Below are positions 35,209-43,917 of a stretch of 44,040 nucleotides of DNA, piece after piece (position 1 is the stretch's first letter; each line of letters begins with the position of its first letter). The DNA is taken from the NCBI GenBank assembly GCA_015056925.1, contig SVFJ01000021.1, positions 1-44,040 on the forward strand, in the 5' to 3' direction. The DNA comes from Lachnospiraceae bacterium (lineage in GTDB: Bacteria > Bacillota > Clostridia > Lachnospirales > Lachnospiraceae). Below the pieces are notes generated by a model that did not search any database, was not told the DNA's origin, and was given only the letters and a program-made list of their open reading frames with translations. A program made the translations under genes and the position numbers.

Positions 35209-36663
35209 GTGAATAAGGAAGAAATGAAAGCAATATTGGCTGAAATAGATGTAAATGCCCCAATTCCTACGGATGAGCATAATAAGCAGTATTATTATAT
35301 TAAGAAAATGCAGACTGTATTACGTGAGGAGGAACTGAAGCTTGGCCATAAGGTTACTGCATGTATCAATACCTTCGGATGTCAGATGAATGCCAGAGAC
35401 AGTGAAAAGCTGATTGGTATCTTGGAGCATATTGGTTATGAGGTGACTGAAGATGAAACGGCTGATTTGGTTATTTATAATACCTGTACGGTACGTGATA
35501 ATGCGAATCAACGAGTATATGGCCGTTTGGGATTTCTTCACAGCATGAAGAAGAAAAATCCTGAGAAGAAGATTGCATTATGTGGCTGTATGATGCAGGA
35601 GCCGTCTGTCATTGAGAAGATTCAGAAGAGTTATTCTTTTGTGAATTTGATTTTTGGTACACACAATATTTTTAAATTTGCAGAGCTTTTGTATACTATG
35701 TATTCTTCAGACCGCATGGTAATTGATATATGGGAGGACACTGATAAGATTGTGGAAGACCTTCCTGTTGAGAGAAAGTATCCGTTTAAGTCCGGCATTA
35801 ATATTATGTTTGGTTGCAATAATTTCTGTAGTTACTGTATCGTTCCTTATGTAAGAGGACGTGAGCGCAGCCGTAATCCTAAAGATATTATCCGTGAGAT
35901 TGAGCAGCTTGTGGCTGAGGGTGTAGTAGAGGTTATGCTGCTTGGACAGAATGTTAACTCATATGGTAAGAACCTTGAGGAACCGATGACCTTTGCACAG
36001 TTATTGCAGGAGGTTGAGAAGATTGAAGGCTTGGAGAGAATCCGTTTTATGACTTCTCATCCTAAGGATTTATCTGATGAATTAATTGAAGTAATGAAGA
36101 ATTCCAAGAAGATTTGTAAGCATCTGCATTTGCCATTGCAGTCCGGCTCTACAAGGATTCTGAAGGAAATGAACAGAAGATATACCAAGGAGCAGTACCT
36201 TGCACTTGCCAAGAAGATTCGTGAGGAGATTCCTGATATTTCATTGACGACGGATATTATTGTCGGATTCCCGGGCGAGACATCTGAAGATGTAGAAGAG
36301 ACCATTTCTGTTGTAAAGGAAGTGCAGTATGACAATGCATTTACATTTATCTATTCCAAGAGAACAGGAACACCTGCTGCCGCAATGGAGAATCAGGTGC
36401 CGGAGGATGTGGTTAAGGAAGGCTTTGATAAGCTTTTAAAGGTAGTTCAGGAGACTGCAAGAAGCCGTGTGGGAAGAATGCAGGGACAGATTCAGGCAGC
36501 ATTGGTCGAAGAGATGAATGAGCATGATACGAGTCTTGTGACAGGACGTCTTTCAAACAACACCATTGTTCATTTTCCGGGAGATGAAAGTCTTATCGGT
36601 AAGATAGTGGATGTGAAGCTTACCGAGTGCCATGGATTCTATTATACAGGTGAGATGATATAG
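35209..36663 (+). CDS. miaB: tRNA-2-methylthio-N6-dimethylallyladenosine synthase MiaB
   Basis: A 484-residue radical-SAM methylthiotransferase acting on i6A37 of tRNAs reading UNN codons. The N-terminal UPF0004 domain has FGCQMN, NTCTVRDNA and CGCMMQ cysteines for the auxiliary [4Fe-4S] cluster. The radical-SAM triad is C203-x3-C207-x2-C210 in CNNFCSYCIVP, followed by GRERSRNP, and a C-terminal TRAM domain ends it. Start is GTG 35209; AAAGG lies upstream. An N-terminal extension of ~45 residues before TACINTFGC is longer than in Escherichia coli but common in Clostridia. Confidence 0.95.
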   Translation: MNKEEMKAILAEIDVNAPIPTDEHNKQYYYIKKMQTVLREEELKLGHKVTACINTFGCQMNARDSEKLIGILEHIGYEVTEDETADLVIYNTCTVRDNANQRVYGRLGFLHSMKKKNPEKKIALCGCMMQEPSVIEKIQKSYSFVNLIFGTHNIFKFAELLYTMYSSDRMVIDIWEDTDKIVEDLPVERKYPFKSGINIMFGCNNFCSYCIVPYVRGRERSRNPKDIIREIEQLVAEGVVEVMLLGQNVNSYGKNLEEPMTFAQLLQEVEKIEGLERIRFMTSHPKDLSDELIEVMKNSKKICKHLHLPLQSGSTRILKEMNRRYTKEQYLALAKKIREEIPDISLTTDIIVGFPGETSEDVEETISVVKEVQYDNAFTFIYSKRTGTPAAAMENQVPEDVVKEGFDKLLKVVQETARSRVGRMQGQIQAALVEEMNEHDTSLVTGRLSNNTIVHFPGDESLIGKIVDVKLTECHGFYYTGEMI

Positions 36664-36672
36664 TATTGATAA

Positions 36673-36705
36673 AAAGAAGTGATTCGTAGCAATTACTTCT
36701 TTTTT
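36673..36705 (+). terminator. Rho-independent terminator after miaB
   Basis: AAGAAGTGATT and AATTACTTCTT (one G-T pair) around CGTAGC, then a T-run. Confidence 0.82.
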
Positions 36706-36726
36706 GTTTTTTTGACAAAATATACG

Positions 36727-36755
36727 ATGACAATCGTAAGAAGTTCGATTAAAAT
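36727..36755 (+). promoter_or_regulatory. Promoter for the cardiolipin synthase gene
   Basis: ATGACA (36727-36732), 17 bases, TAAAAT (36750-36755). An inverted repeat ACGAT-GACA-ATCGT (36724-36737) overlaps the -35. Confidence 0.45.
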
Positions 36756-36823
36756 GGATTATAGAAACAATTCTGTGTTAGGGATTGCATAGGATAGAGT
36801 TAAGATGAGAAAGGGTAGTGTAA

Positions 36824-38341
36824 ATGATTAAACATTTTAATACGATTATTCGTGTGCTGACAATTATTTTGCTGGTTATCGCGCAAATGGTTTTTATTAT
36901 GATGCTTCCAAAATGGTTGAAGATGAACGCCGTAGCCGTATACTTTTTGATTGAGATTGTCAGTATTTTTTTACTTTGCCATTTAATGTCAGAGGAGACC
37001 AATGCAGCATATAAAATATTGTGGCTTGCCATTATTTTACTTCTTCCGATTTCCGGTCATGTGATGTATGAGCTATGGGGAAAGGAAGGCTCTAATGAGC
37101 GCCATCATCATGAAATTCATGAGACTTTAGAGTATTATAAAGCGTTGAAACGACCGATGCCGGAATTGCAGGAGTATATACATAGTATGGGAATGCCTTG
37201 CTACAAAATATCTGATTATCTGTGTAATAACGGATACCCTGCATATCAAAATACCAAGGTGGATTACTATTGTTTTGCAGAGAAAGCATTTGAACATCTT
37301 TTGAAGGATTTGCGAAATGCAAAGAAATTCATATTTATCAGTTGTTTTACGATTGCAGATGGACATTTACTGAATAAAATATGTGAAATTCTTGAATTTA
37401 AAGCATTGGAAGGTGTCGAGATTAAGTTAATGTATGATGATGCCGGTTCCATTTTTCAGTTATCGGATAGCAGTATAAAGCTGATGAAAAAGCACAAGAT
37501 TCAGATTAAGAAGTTTAATTCCATTGAAAGACATTTTCATAGACAATATTTTCACTATAGAAATCATCAGAATATCGTGATTGTAGATGGAAATATTTCT
37601 TATACAGGAGGAATTAATATTACAGACCGTCATGCGAATATGGCAGTCAATGTAAAGCATATTAAGGATGTTGCACTTAGACTGGAGGGTGAGGCAACAT
37701 GGGGACTTACGCTTACGTTCCTGGGAATGTGGGATAAGGAGCGTAAGCTTACCGATATTGAAAAATATGAACCAACGAATATGAATAAGTCGGAGGCTGT
37801 TTATCAGCCCTATGCAGATGGACCAACCAATAATCCGGATAATCCGGCAAGAGATATGTTTCATTTGATGGCGAATATGGCAGATAGGGAGCTGTTAATC
37901 ATGACACCTTATCTTGTATTGGATGATGAAACCAAGGAGTGTTTGTCTCTTGCAGCAAAGAGCGGAGTGAATATTAAAATTATCACACCTGGTGTTGCAG
38001 AGAAGAGAATGGCAAAGTGGTTTACGGAATGGACTTATGGAGCATTATTGAAAGAAGGAATACATATATACGAGTATATCCCCGGATTTGTTCATGCAAA
38101 GATGTGTATTAATGAAACAAGCGGCTTCTTGGGAACGGTAAATATGGATTTTAGAAGTTTTTACATGCATTATGAGTGTGGCGTATGGTTTTGTGATTCT
38201 GAAGTTCGGGATAAGATATACGAAGATTTTAACAAAACATTGCAAGAGTGCAGGGAGATTACTTTGGAGGATTGGCAAAAGAGACCGTTTTATCGCAAGG
38301 CGGTTCAATTATTGTTACAACCATTTAAGTGTCAGCTTTAA
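36824..38341 (+). CDS. cls: Cardiolipin synthase-like phospholipase-D-fold protein with variant HKD motifs
   Basis: A 505-residue membrane protein: two N-terminal hydrophobic helices (about 8-28, 33-52), a spacer, then two PLD domains. Motif one is HQNIVIVDG, where the usual Lys is N250 (H248, D255). Motif two is HAKMCINE, where the usual Asp is E431 (H424, K426). The rest of the PLD pattern (YTGGINITD, GTVNMDFRS) is normal. Known: Cls joins two phosphatidylglycerols to cardiolipin using both HKD sets. With these changes the protein may be altered in activity or partner choice. AAAGGG lies upstream of ATG 36824. Confidence 0.85.
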   Translation: MIKHFNTIIRVLTIILLVIAQMVFIMMLPKWLKMNAVAVYFLIEIVSIFLLCHLMSEETNAAYKILWLAIILLLPISGHVMYELWGKEGSNERHHHEIHETLEYYKALKRPMPELQEYIHSMGMPCYKISDYLCNNGYPAYQNTKVDYYCFAEKAFEHLLKDLRNAKKFIFISCFTIADGHLLNKICEILEFKALEGVEIKLMYDDAGSIFQLSDSSIKLMKKHKIQIKKFNSIERHFHRQYFHYRNHQNIVIVDGNISYTGGINITDRHANMAVNVKHIKDVALRLEGEATWGLTLTFLGMWDKERKLTDIEKYEPTNMNKSEAVYQPYADGPTNNPDNPARDMFHLMANMADRELLIMTPYLVLDDETKECLSLAAKSGVNIKIITPGVAEKRMAKWFTEWTYGALLKEGIHIYEYIPGFVHAKMCINETSGFLGTVNMDFRSFYMHYECGVWFCDSEVRDKIYEDFNKTLQECREITLEDWQKRPFYRKAVQLLLQPFKCQL

Positions 38342-38377
38342 CAGATATTTATATAACAAAAGAGGGAGAGAGTGAAC

Positions 38378-40000
38378 ATGGGATTTTTTGATATTGAACA
38401 CAAAAATAAATGCCCACAGTGTGGGAAGGAAATGGATTATTTGTACGGAAAGCTGATGTGTTCGGCATGTGGATACCGAGCGGAATATAAGGCGGATATT
38501 AAGGACGAGGAGAAGACTCCTGATGTGAAGGAGCTTCCACCTAAGATGACGAAGGTGGAGGAGAAGTTGCATGCGCAAAATGCAGAAACAAACAGCTATG
38601 CACCATTTGAAAATAATTATCAGCAATATGCCGGAAATCAGCAGCCCGCAATGTATCAGTCAGGTATGAATCATAGCACATCTGTTAAAAAGAAGACCTC
38701 AGGAACAGTGGTTGCCGTGATTGTTGCAAGCGTCACGTTAGTGATTATTGTTTTGCTTTGCGTACTTGGAGTTGTGATGCAGAGATTTAGTACTACTTTT
38801 AAACAGATGGTTAACTCAGAGATAAACTCACAGCTTGATGAGATGCCAATCATTTCAGAAAGTATGGAAAGCGAAGAGACGGTCTTTGATGACTTAGAAT
38901 CGCAAGCTGCAGAACTGGCTGCTATCTTGGAATCAGTATCTAAGGAGAATAGGGCGGATGCGCCTATTGCACCTGAGGTTGACTATCCGGTAATGGAATA
39001 TCCTATGTTAGATACGCAGTCCTATGGTATGATGGAGTTTGTGGAGACTGTATTTGGCAAAAGCTACGATGAAGTGACCAAGGAAGAATTTGCAAGTATA
39101 ATATACATGGATTTTTATTATGGTGACGACGATTTACCGGCTGTAACCTATGGAATGCTGACAGAGGCAGAGCCGGAGTGGGGCGAGTATTTTGATGTTT
39201 CTTTGGAGTCATTTGATTTTGATAATACCAACTTCTCTGTTTTCTGCGGTCTGCATACCCTCTATTTGGATGATTATGTAGGTGTAGGCTCCTTGAGTGG
39301 GATGGGAGAGCTTTCTGTATTGGGAACCTTTATGACACCGAATGAGATTGCTCAATATGTAACACCGGAGCAATTAATTTCTCTGACACTATATGATATG
39401 TTTGATGCGCCAAATTTGGAAGGCATTGAGAGATTTAGTAATCTGACTTCTTTATATATGAATGCAGAATCTGTCGAAAATATTGGCCCATTGATGGTAC
39501 TTACCGAGCTTCGCAATCTTGGTATCTATTATGGTGATATGATTGCGGATTTTGAGGCGTTGAATTCTCTTACCAATATGGAGAACCTTTCCATTGGCAG
39601 CTATATGCTGGATGATTTCAGCTTCTTGGCTTATATGCCTAATTTATATTCGTTGTCGATTAGCGATTGTTATTATGCAGAAGAATCCGCGTGGGATTAT
39701 ATTACTTTTGCGTTTAACTTAGAGTGGTTATCCTTAGATAATTGTTACGTTCCATATAGTGTAGAAAAGTTCATGGCATTACCTTATTTGCAGTATTTTG
39801 ATGTTATGAACTGCATGGCAGGGATTGATATGGAGAATCTAAGCTATAATGAAAATCTTTGGTCGCTGGATGTTACAGATACTACGTTCTTAAAGGTGAA
39901 GAATGGTGTTTGGAACGATGAGGCAGAGATTATTAATATTGAGGACTGTATGGAGCAGTTCTATGAGTGTTATCCCAATTTAGAGGATGTGTATTATTAA
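38378..40000 (+). CDS. Zinc-ribbon, TM, leucine-rich-repeat-like surface protein
   Basis: 540 residues. A zinc ribbon (CPQC ... CSAC, residues 10-31), a Gln/Pro linker, one transmembrane helix (about 107-129), then an extracytoplasmic acidic/aromatic region (~140-300) and leucine-rich-repeat-like strands from ~310 to the end (e.g. LRNLGIYYGD, MENLSIGSYM, LYSLSISDCYY, LEWLSLDNCYV). ATG 38378 fits the AGGGAG site (38363-38368); the GTG at 38372 is too close. No family name is assigned. It shares a plan with the genes at 7.1 and 11.1 kb. Confidence 0.8.
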   Translation: MGFFDIEHKNKCPQCGKEMDYLYGKLMCSACGYRAEYKADIKDEEKTPDVKELPPKMTKVEEKLHAQNAETNSYAPFENNYQQYAGNQQPAMYQSGMNHSTSVKKKTSGTVVAVIVASVTLVIIVLLCVLGVVMQRFSTTFKQMVNSEINSQLDEMPIISESMESEETVFDDLESQAAELAAILESVSKENRADAPIAPEVDYPVMEYPMLDTQSYGMMEFVETVFGKSYDEVTKEEFASIIYMDFYYGDDDLPAVTYGMLTEAEPEWGEYFDVSLESFDFDNTNFSVFCGLHTLYLDDYVGVGSLSGMGELSVLGTFMTPNEIAQYVTPEQLISLTLYDMFDAPNLEGIERFSNLTSLYMNAESVENIGPLMVLTELRNLGIYYGDMIADFEALNSLTNMENLSIGSYMLDDFSFLAYMPNLYSLSISDCYYAEESAWDYITFAFNLEWLSLDNCYVPYSVEKFMALPYLQYFDVMNCMAGIDMENLSYNENLWSLDVTDTTFLKVKNGVWNDEAEIINIEDCMEQFYECYPNLEDVYY

Positions 40001-40006
40001 AGATGG

Positions 40007-40048
40007 AAAGCTTTGATTTCTTTATTGTTAAGAAGTCAAAGCTTTTTT
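40007..40048 (+). terminator. Rho-independent terminator after the LRR-like protein
   Basis: AAAGCTTTGA and TCAAAGCTTT arms with a long loop, then TTTTTT. Confidence 0.8.
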
Positions 40049-40098
40049 GTTGTATCGGAAAACTATTGTCGCACAAAAGAGTAGAAATTATGAAATAG

Positions 40099-40127
40099 TT
40101 GTTAAATATTTATAGAGATGATATAAT
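40099..40127 (+). promoter_or_regulatory. Promoter for the beta-helix lipoprotein
   Basis: TTGTTA (40099-40104), 17 bases, consensus TATAAT (40122-40127). Confidence 0.6.
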
Positions 40128-40179
40128 TTAAGCAAAAAATCAGTATTAGCATAGTTTTGAAATAGTGAGGAGGATTTTT

Positions 40180-42444
40180 GTGTTTCATATTAATAGAAAA
40201 AATGTAATAATACCTGCACTTCTAATGATTCTGTTACTATCTGCATGTGGAAAAGAAAGTGAAAATAAAATTTCTGAGGGTGGTGTGCCAGAAGCTGTTG
40301 AAATGGAAAGCACAGTAGAAAAAGACCTCGTGAAGGAGTCTTCCGTTGACGTTGAGGTCGAAGTTGCAGGTGAGATTGAGGTTAAAACCGTTACAGAATC
40401 AAAGGTTACTAAAGAACAGGAACCAGAACAAAAGCTACAGCTTGATGATGAGGAATTGGCTAGAATATACTCCTATCATATTTTGGAAGATGCCATGTTT
40501 TATGATTTGGAGCAGACGGTAACAGGTAAGGATTGTTATGATTATGCACTTAAGTATCTTGAAAATTATGGAGAGGAAGCAATAGAGAAATTTAAGCATT
40601 ATATTCCAAAGGTTCCTGCTGATGTAGAGGTTGAAACGACAGATGTGTTGGCAACTGTTTACTTAGCTGCATTTGTGTCTGACGAGGCATGGGTATATGG
40701 TTCGGATTATGATGGATTTGTAACATCATATGGTGGTGAACAATGGTTTTGTTATGATGAAAGACATATAGGTTTCAATCCTAGTACAGGACTGTATGAT
40801 GATACATATTTTTTGCTAGAAAAAAGAACACCTGTAAGTTATGGACTCGAAAGCAGTTCTACTTATTTTACAATGGCGCGTAGAAGTCCTGTGTCTGGAA
40901 AAACTGTCTATGAAATGGATGAGAGTGTAAAATTGATTGATGACACATGTAGTCGAGATGAACTAGTGCGTATGTACGGCAGATTGTATGAAGGAAATCT
41001 GTGGAAGGATAGAGAAATAACAGATTTGGATGAACAGATACTTGCTGATGCTGATGTGCGTCGTGAAAGTATCTTAAACTCCAAAACAGATGTAACCTAT
41101 ACGGGTACTGCTTATTATGTTTCAAATGAAGGTAATGATAACAACGACGGACTCACCCCAGAAACAGCATGGGCGACTATAGTAAAGGTATCCAATGCAG
41201 ATTTGCAATATGGGGATGCAGTGTTTTTTGAGAGAAACGACATATTCAGAGGTTTTTTATGGGCAAAAGAAGGTGTGACATATTCTGCATATGGCGAAGG
41301 TAATAAACCAATTTTAACTACTTGTCCTGAAAATCTTGCCGGAGTAGATAAGTGGATATTATATTACGAGGGTGAAGATGGAAGAAAAATCTGGAAATAC
41401 CATGATATGACACAGCCTTATGGAAATATGATTTTTAATGACGGTGAGAGCTATGCTACCAAACGTTATCCTATGTATTCCAATGGAGAAATTTATCTAG
41501 AAACAGACATGATAACCTTGTTTGATGTTACTAAACATCTTGATAACTACGAATTTTTGACGACTGGAGACTGCGAAAGAGAGTTTGACCGTATTGTAGA
41601 ACATTCCAAAACAGGTGATTTATATCTTCGCCTGGATGAAGGAAACCCAGGTGAAATATATGAAAGCATAGAATGCTCTACTATTGAAAATAATATATGG
41701 ACTGAGAATAACACAGTGTACGATAATCTGTCGATACGATCTGGTCAGTGTGGATTTATTTACGGAAAGGAAAATGTAACTGTTCAAAATTGCGAAGTGT
41801 GCTACCAAGGTGGCTTTTATTTTAATCCGTTCTGGGATAATATTTATGACAAAGGAACCGGCGCAGGCGATGGAATAACCATTGGTGGCTGGAATAATAA
41901 AGCAATAAACAATTACATACATGATGTTTATGATGATGGTATTTCGATAGAATATCTGAGTGAAAATCCACCATATAGCGATTGTATTATTGAAAGAAAT
42001 CTAATAGAAAATTGTAATGGTGGAATATTGTGTGTGAACTGGTTTGATGATCCTGTAGAAGGATATTATATGAGAAACATTACGGTTCATGAAAATTATA
42101 TTTTGCATAGTGGAAATGTATGGTCAAATGAAGTGCATTACCCGGGATATTTGTCGAGTTGCTCAGCGTTTACGAATATGGGACGTTTTGAAAGTGGTGT
42201 GAAGAATATTAATGTAACAGATAATGTCTTTTATCTTTGTCGTGGAACTTTGGTTTCTTTCATGGTGAGAAACGAACAACAAGACGAAGTCTTATACGAT
42301 GGTAATACTTATATACAATATTCAAATGCCTACATCGGCGCACTTAGAGACGATAGCTTGGGACATACGGTTATGTATGGTTCTGAAGAAAAAGAAGGGT
42401 TTATCACCAATAAACTTAAGGATGATAATGCAATTTGGGAATAA
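40180..42444 (+). CDS. Lipoprotein with right-handed beta-helix (pectate-lyase-like) domain
   Basis: 754 residues. AGGAGG at 40168-40173 sets GTG 40180 as start (frame also open at GTG 40165, which overlaps that site). A lipoprotein signal ends in the lipobox LLSAC. Then come an acidic Val/Glu linker (~30-90), an alpha/beta region (~90-300), and from ~310 YYVSNEGNDNNDGLTPETAW, the entry motif of many parallel beta-helix enzymes (DUF1565-type), followed by helical-coil repeats (e.g. NNYIHDVYDDGISIEYLSEN). Such proteins are often polysaccharide lyases or surface glycan binders. Catalytic residues are not evident. Role unknown. Confidence 0.82.
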   Translation: MFHINRKNVIIPALLMILLLSACGKESENKISEGGVPEAVEMESTVEKDLVKESSVDVEVEVAGEIEVKTVTESKVTKEQEPEQKLQLDDEELARIYSYHILEDAMFYDLEQTVTGKDCYDYALKYLENYGEEAIEKFKHYIPKVPADVEVETTDVLATVYLAAFVSDEAWVYGSDYDGFVTSYGGEQWFCYDERHIGFNPSTGLYDDTYFLLEKRTPVSYGLESSSTYFTMARRSPVSGKTVYEMDESVKLIDDTCSRDELVRMYGRLYEGNLWKDREITDLDEQILADADVRRESILNSKTDVTYTGTAYYVSNEGNDNNDGLTPETAWATIVKVSNADLQYGDAVFFERNDIFRGFLWAKEGVTYSAYGEGNKPILTTCPENLAGVDKWILYYEGEDGRKIWKYHDMTQPYGNMIFNDGESYATKRYPMYSNGEIYLETDMITLFDVTKHLDNYEFLTTGDCEREFDRIVEHSKTGDLYLRLDEGNPGEIYESIECSTIENNIWTENNTVYDNLSIRSGQCGFIYGKENVTVQNCEVCYQGGFYFNPFWDNIYDKGTGAGDGITIGGWNNKAINNYIHDVYDDGISIEYLSENPPYSDCIIERNLIENCNGGILCVNWFDDPVEGYYMRNITVHENYILHSGNVWSNEVHYPGYLSSCSAFTNMGRFESGVKNINVTDNVFYLCRGTLVSFMVRNEQQDEVLYDGNTYIQYSNAYIGALRDDSLGHTVMYGSEEKEGFITNKLKDDNAIWE

Positions 42445-42606
42445 TATCATACTTTTTAAAAGGGGATATCCTATTGGTGCTTTTGACCTTCCGAACTGTC
42501 CGTCTTTAAAATCTTTTGTAAATTTTAGAGTTGATTCTGAAACGCTCAAAGTATAGGGATTCTTTTTTAGGAGTGTTATTTCCTTTTTTGTAAATTTCTT
42601 AGCCAC
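42322..42606 (-). pseudogene. Truncated IS3-type orfA (helix-turn-helix) fragment
   Basis: On the minus strand GTG at 42604-42606 follows AGGAGG (42615-42620) and encodes AKKFTKKEITLLKKNPY, then TLSVSESTLKFTKDFKD. This is the N-terminus of the HTH proteins that open IS3-type elements in Clostridia. After FKD (near 42505) the similarity stops and the frame runs out into the 3' end of the lipoprotein gene, ending at 42322. Treat only about 42505-42606 as real remnant. The orfB/transposase part is missing. Confidence 0.7.
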
Positions 42607-42669
42607 AGCTGAGTCCTCCTGCATATGTAATGATTATAACATTGATACACAATCGGAAACATCCTGTGA

Positions 42670-42723
42670 TTAATATTTTTATATGTCTACAAACAGGGAT
42701 TTTAATATTTTTATGTGTCCACA
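42670..42723. repeat. Two 22-bp direct repeats at 32-bp period
   Basis: TTAATATTTTTATATGTCTACA (stated here as 42670-42691 with its core ATGTCTACA) and 42702-42723 (core GTGTCCACA) agree at 20 of 22 bases. The period is close to three helical turns. They lie upstream of the broken IS3-type orfA and of the gene at 42847: either transposase-binding sites of the old element end, or operator sites. Confidence 0.7.
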
Positions 42724-42846
42724 TCTATGGGTACATTTTAGAAATAAAATTCCCTACATTTAACAAAACTTAAACATTTCTTTAGTAAATTAATAACATC
42801 TCTCTTGTATGATACGTACAGAATCAAGATGAAGGAGATGAAAGGA

Positions 42847-43131
42847 ATGGTAAATACTATGAGTGAAACAAGCTTTGAATATAATTATTCAGCGAAGCAG
42901 CAGAAGGAAATAGAAGCAATCAAGAAGAAATATCTTCCGAAGGAAGAAGATAAACTGGAGATACTTCGCCGTCTTGACAGAAGCACAGAAAGGCCTGGGA
43001 TGATAATTTCACTGGCAACAGGCATCTTGGGAAGTTTGATGCTTGGATTTGGAATGTGTTGGATTACCAAAAAGCAACGAGAAAAAGTAGCTGACAAGAT
43101 TTTAGCGTTGAGTCAGGAACTTGCGTCATAG
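42847..43131 (+). CDS. Small membrane protein, hypothetical
   Basis: A 94-residue protein with a charged, helical N-terminal part (QQKEIEAIKKKYLPKEEDK), one hydrophobic helix (about 55-77, SLATGILGSLMLGFGMCWI) and a basic end. Not assigned to a family. ATG 42847 is preferred (AAGGAG at 42832-42837); an upstream TTG (42805) lies within the likely promoter, since TATGAT occurs at 42808-42813. Single gene ahead of plsC. Confidence 0.7.
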   Translation: MVNTMSETSFEYNYSAKQQKEIEAIKKKYLPKEEDKLEILRRLDRSTERPGMIISLATGILGSLMLGFGMCWITKKQREKVADKILALSQELAS

Positions 43132-43186
43132 AATATCCGGTGGTACAATAAAAACATGCTTTGGGTAAGACACGGAGGATTTAGAC

Positions 43187-43903
43187 ATGAATAGAATTGT
43201 ATATATGGTATTGAAGAAATTTGGGAAAGTACCCGGTGCATGGTTTAAGCTTTTGAACTATGCAAAGAATACAGACAAGTATCCACAGTTAGAGAAGTAT
43301 CAGCATATTCGATATATTTTCAAGGAAGCAATTGATGGTGGGAATATTGATTTGGAAATCTACGGAACAGAGAATATTCCTATAAAGGATGGCTTTATGA
43401 TGATTTCGAATCATCAGGGGCTGTTCGATATTATGGCAATTGCGGCTGGTTGTGAAAGACCTTGGAGAGCGGTATTAAAGAAGGAATTGTACGATATACC
43501 ATTTATGAAACAAATTGTAGATTGTACACATTCATATCCTATGGATAGGGAAGATTTACGACAGTCCATGAAGGTGATTCAGGCTGTGACAAAGGATTTA
43601 CAGAATGGAGATAATTTTCTGATTTTCCCGGAAGGAACCAGAAGTAAGCTGGGTAATAAGACAATCGATTTCCATAGCGGAACCTTTAAGTGCGCAACCA
43701 AGTCTAAATGTGATATATTGCCGATTGCACTGATTGACTGTTACAAAGTACTAGACCAGAAAGGGCATAAGCCTGTAAAGGTGCAGTTACATTATCTAAA
43801 GCCAATTACATTTGATGAATATGAAGGAATGAATACAACAGAGTTGGCAAATTTGGTGCGTTCAAGAATTGATGCAACATTAGAGCAGTACTCAGAAGAA
43901 TAA
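43187..43903 (+). CDS. plsC: 1-acylglycerol-3-phosphate acyltransferase
   Basis: A 238-residue PlsC-family enzyme that adds the second acyl chain to make phosphatidic acid at the membrane. NHQGLFD (H-x4-D motif) and LIFPEGTRSK are intact, and SGTFKCATKSKCDILPIAL follows. The N-terminal part has an ~30-residue amphipathic segment. GGAGG lies seven bases before ATG 43187. Confidence 0.92.
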   Translation: MNRIVYMVLKKFGKVPGAWFKLLNYAKNTDKYPQLEKYQHIRYIFKEAIDGGNIDLEIYGTENIPIKDGFMMISNHQGLFDIMAIAAGCERPWRAVLKKELYDIPFMKQIVDCTHSYPMDREDLRQSMKVIQAVTKDLQNGDNFLIFPEGTRSKLGNKTIDFHSGTFKCATKSKCDILPIALIDCYKVLDQKGHKPVKVQLHYLKPITFDEYEGMNTTELANLVRSRIDATLEQYSEE

Positions 43904-43917
43904 AATGCTTTTGCAAT

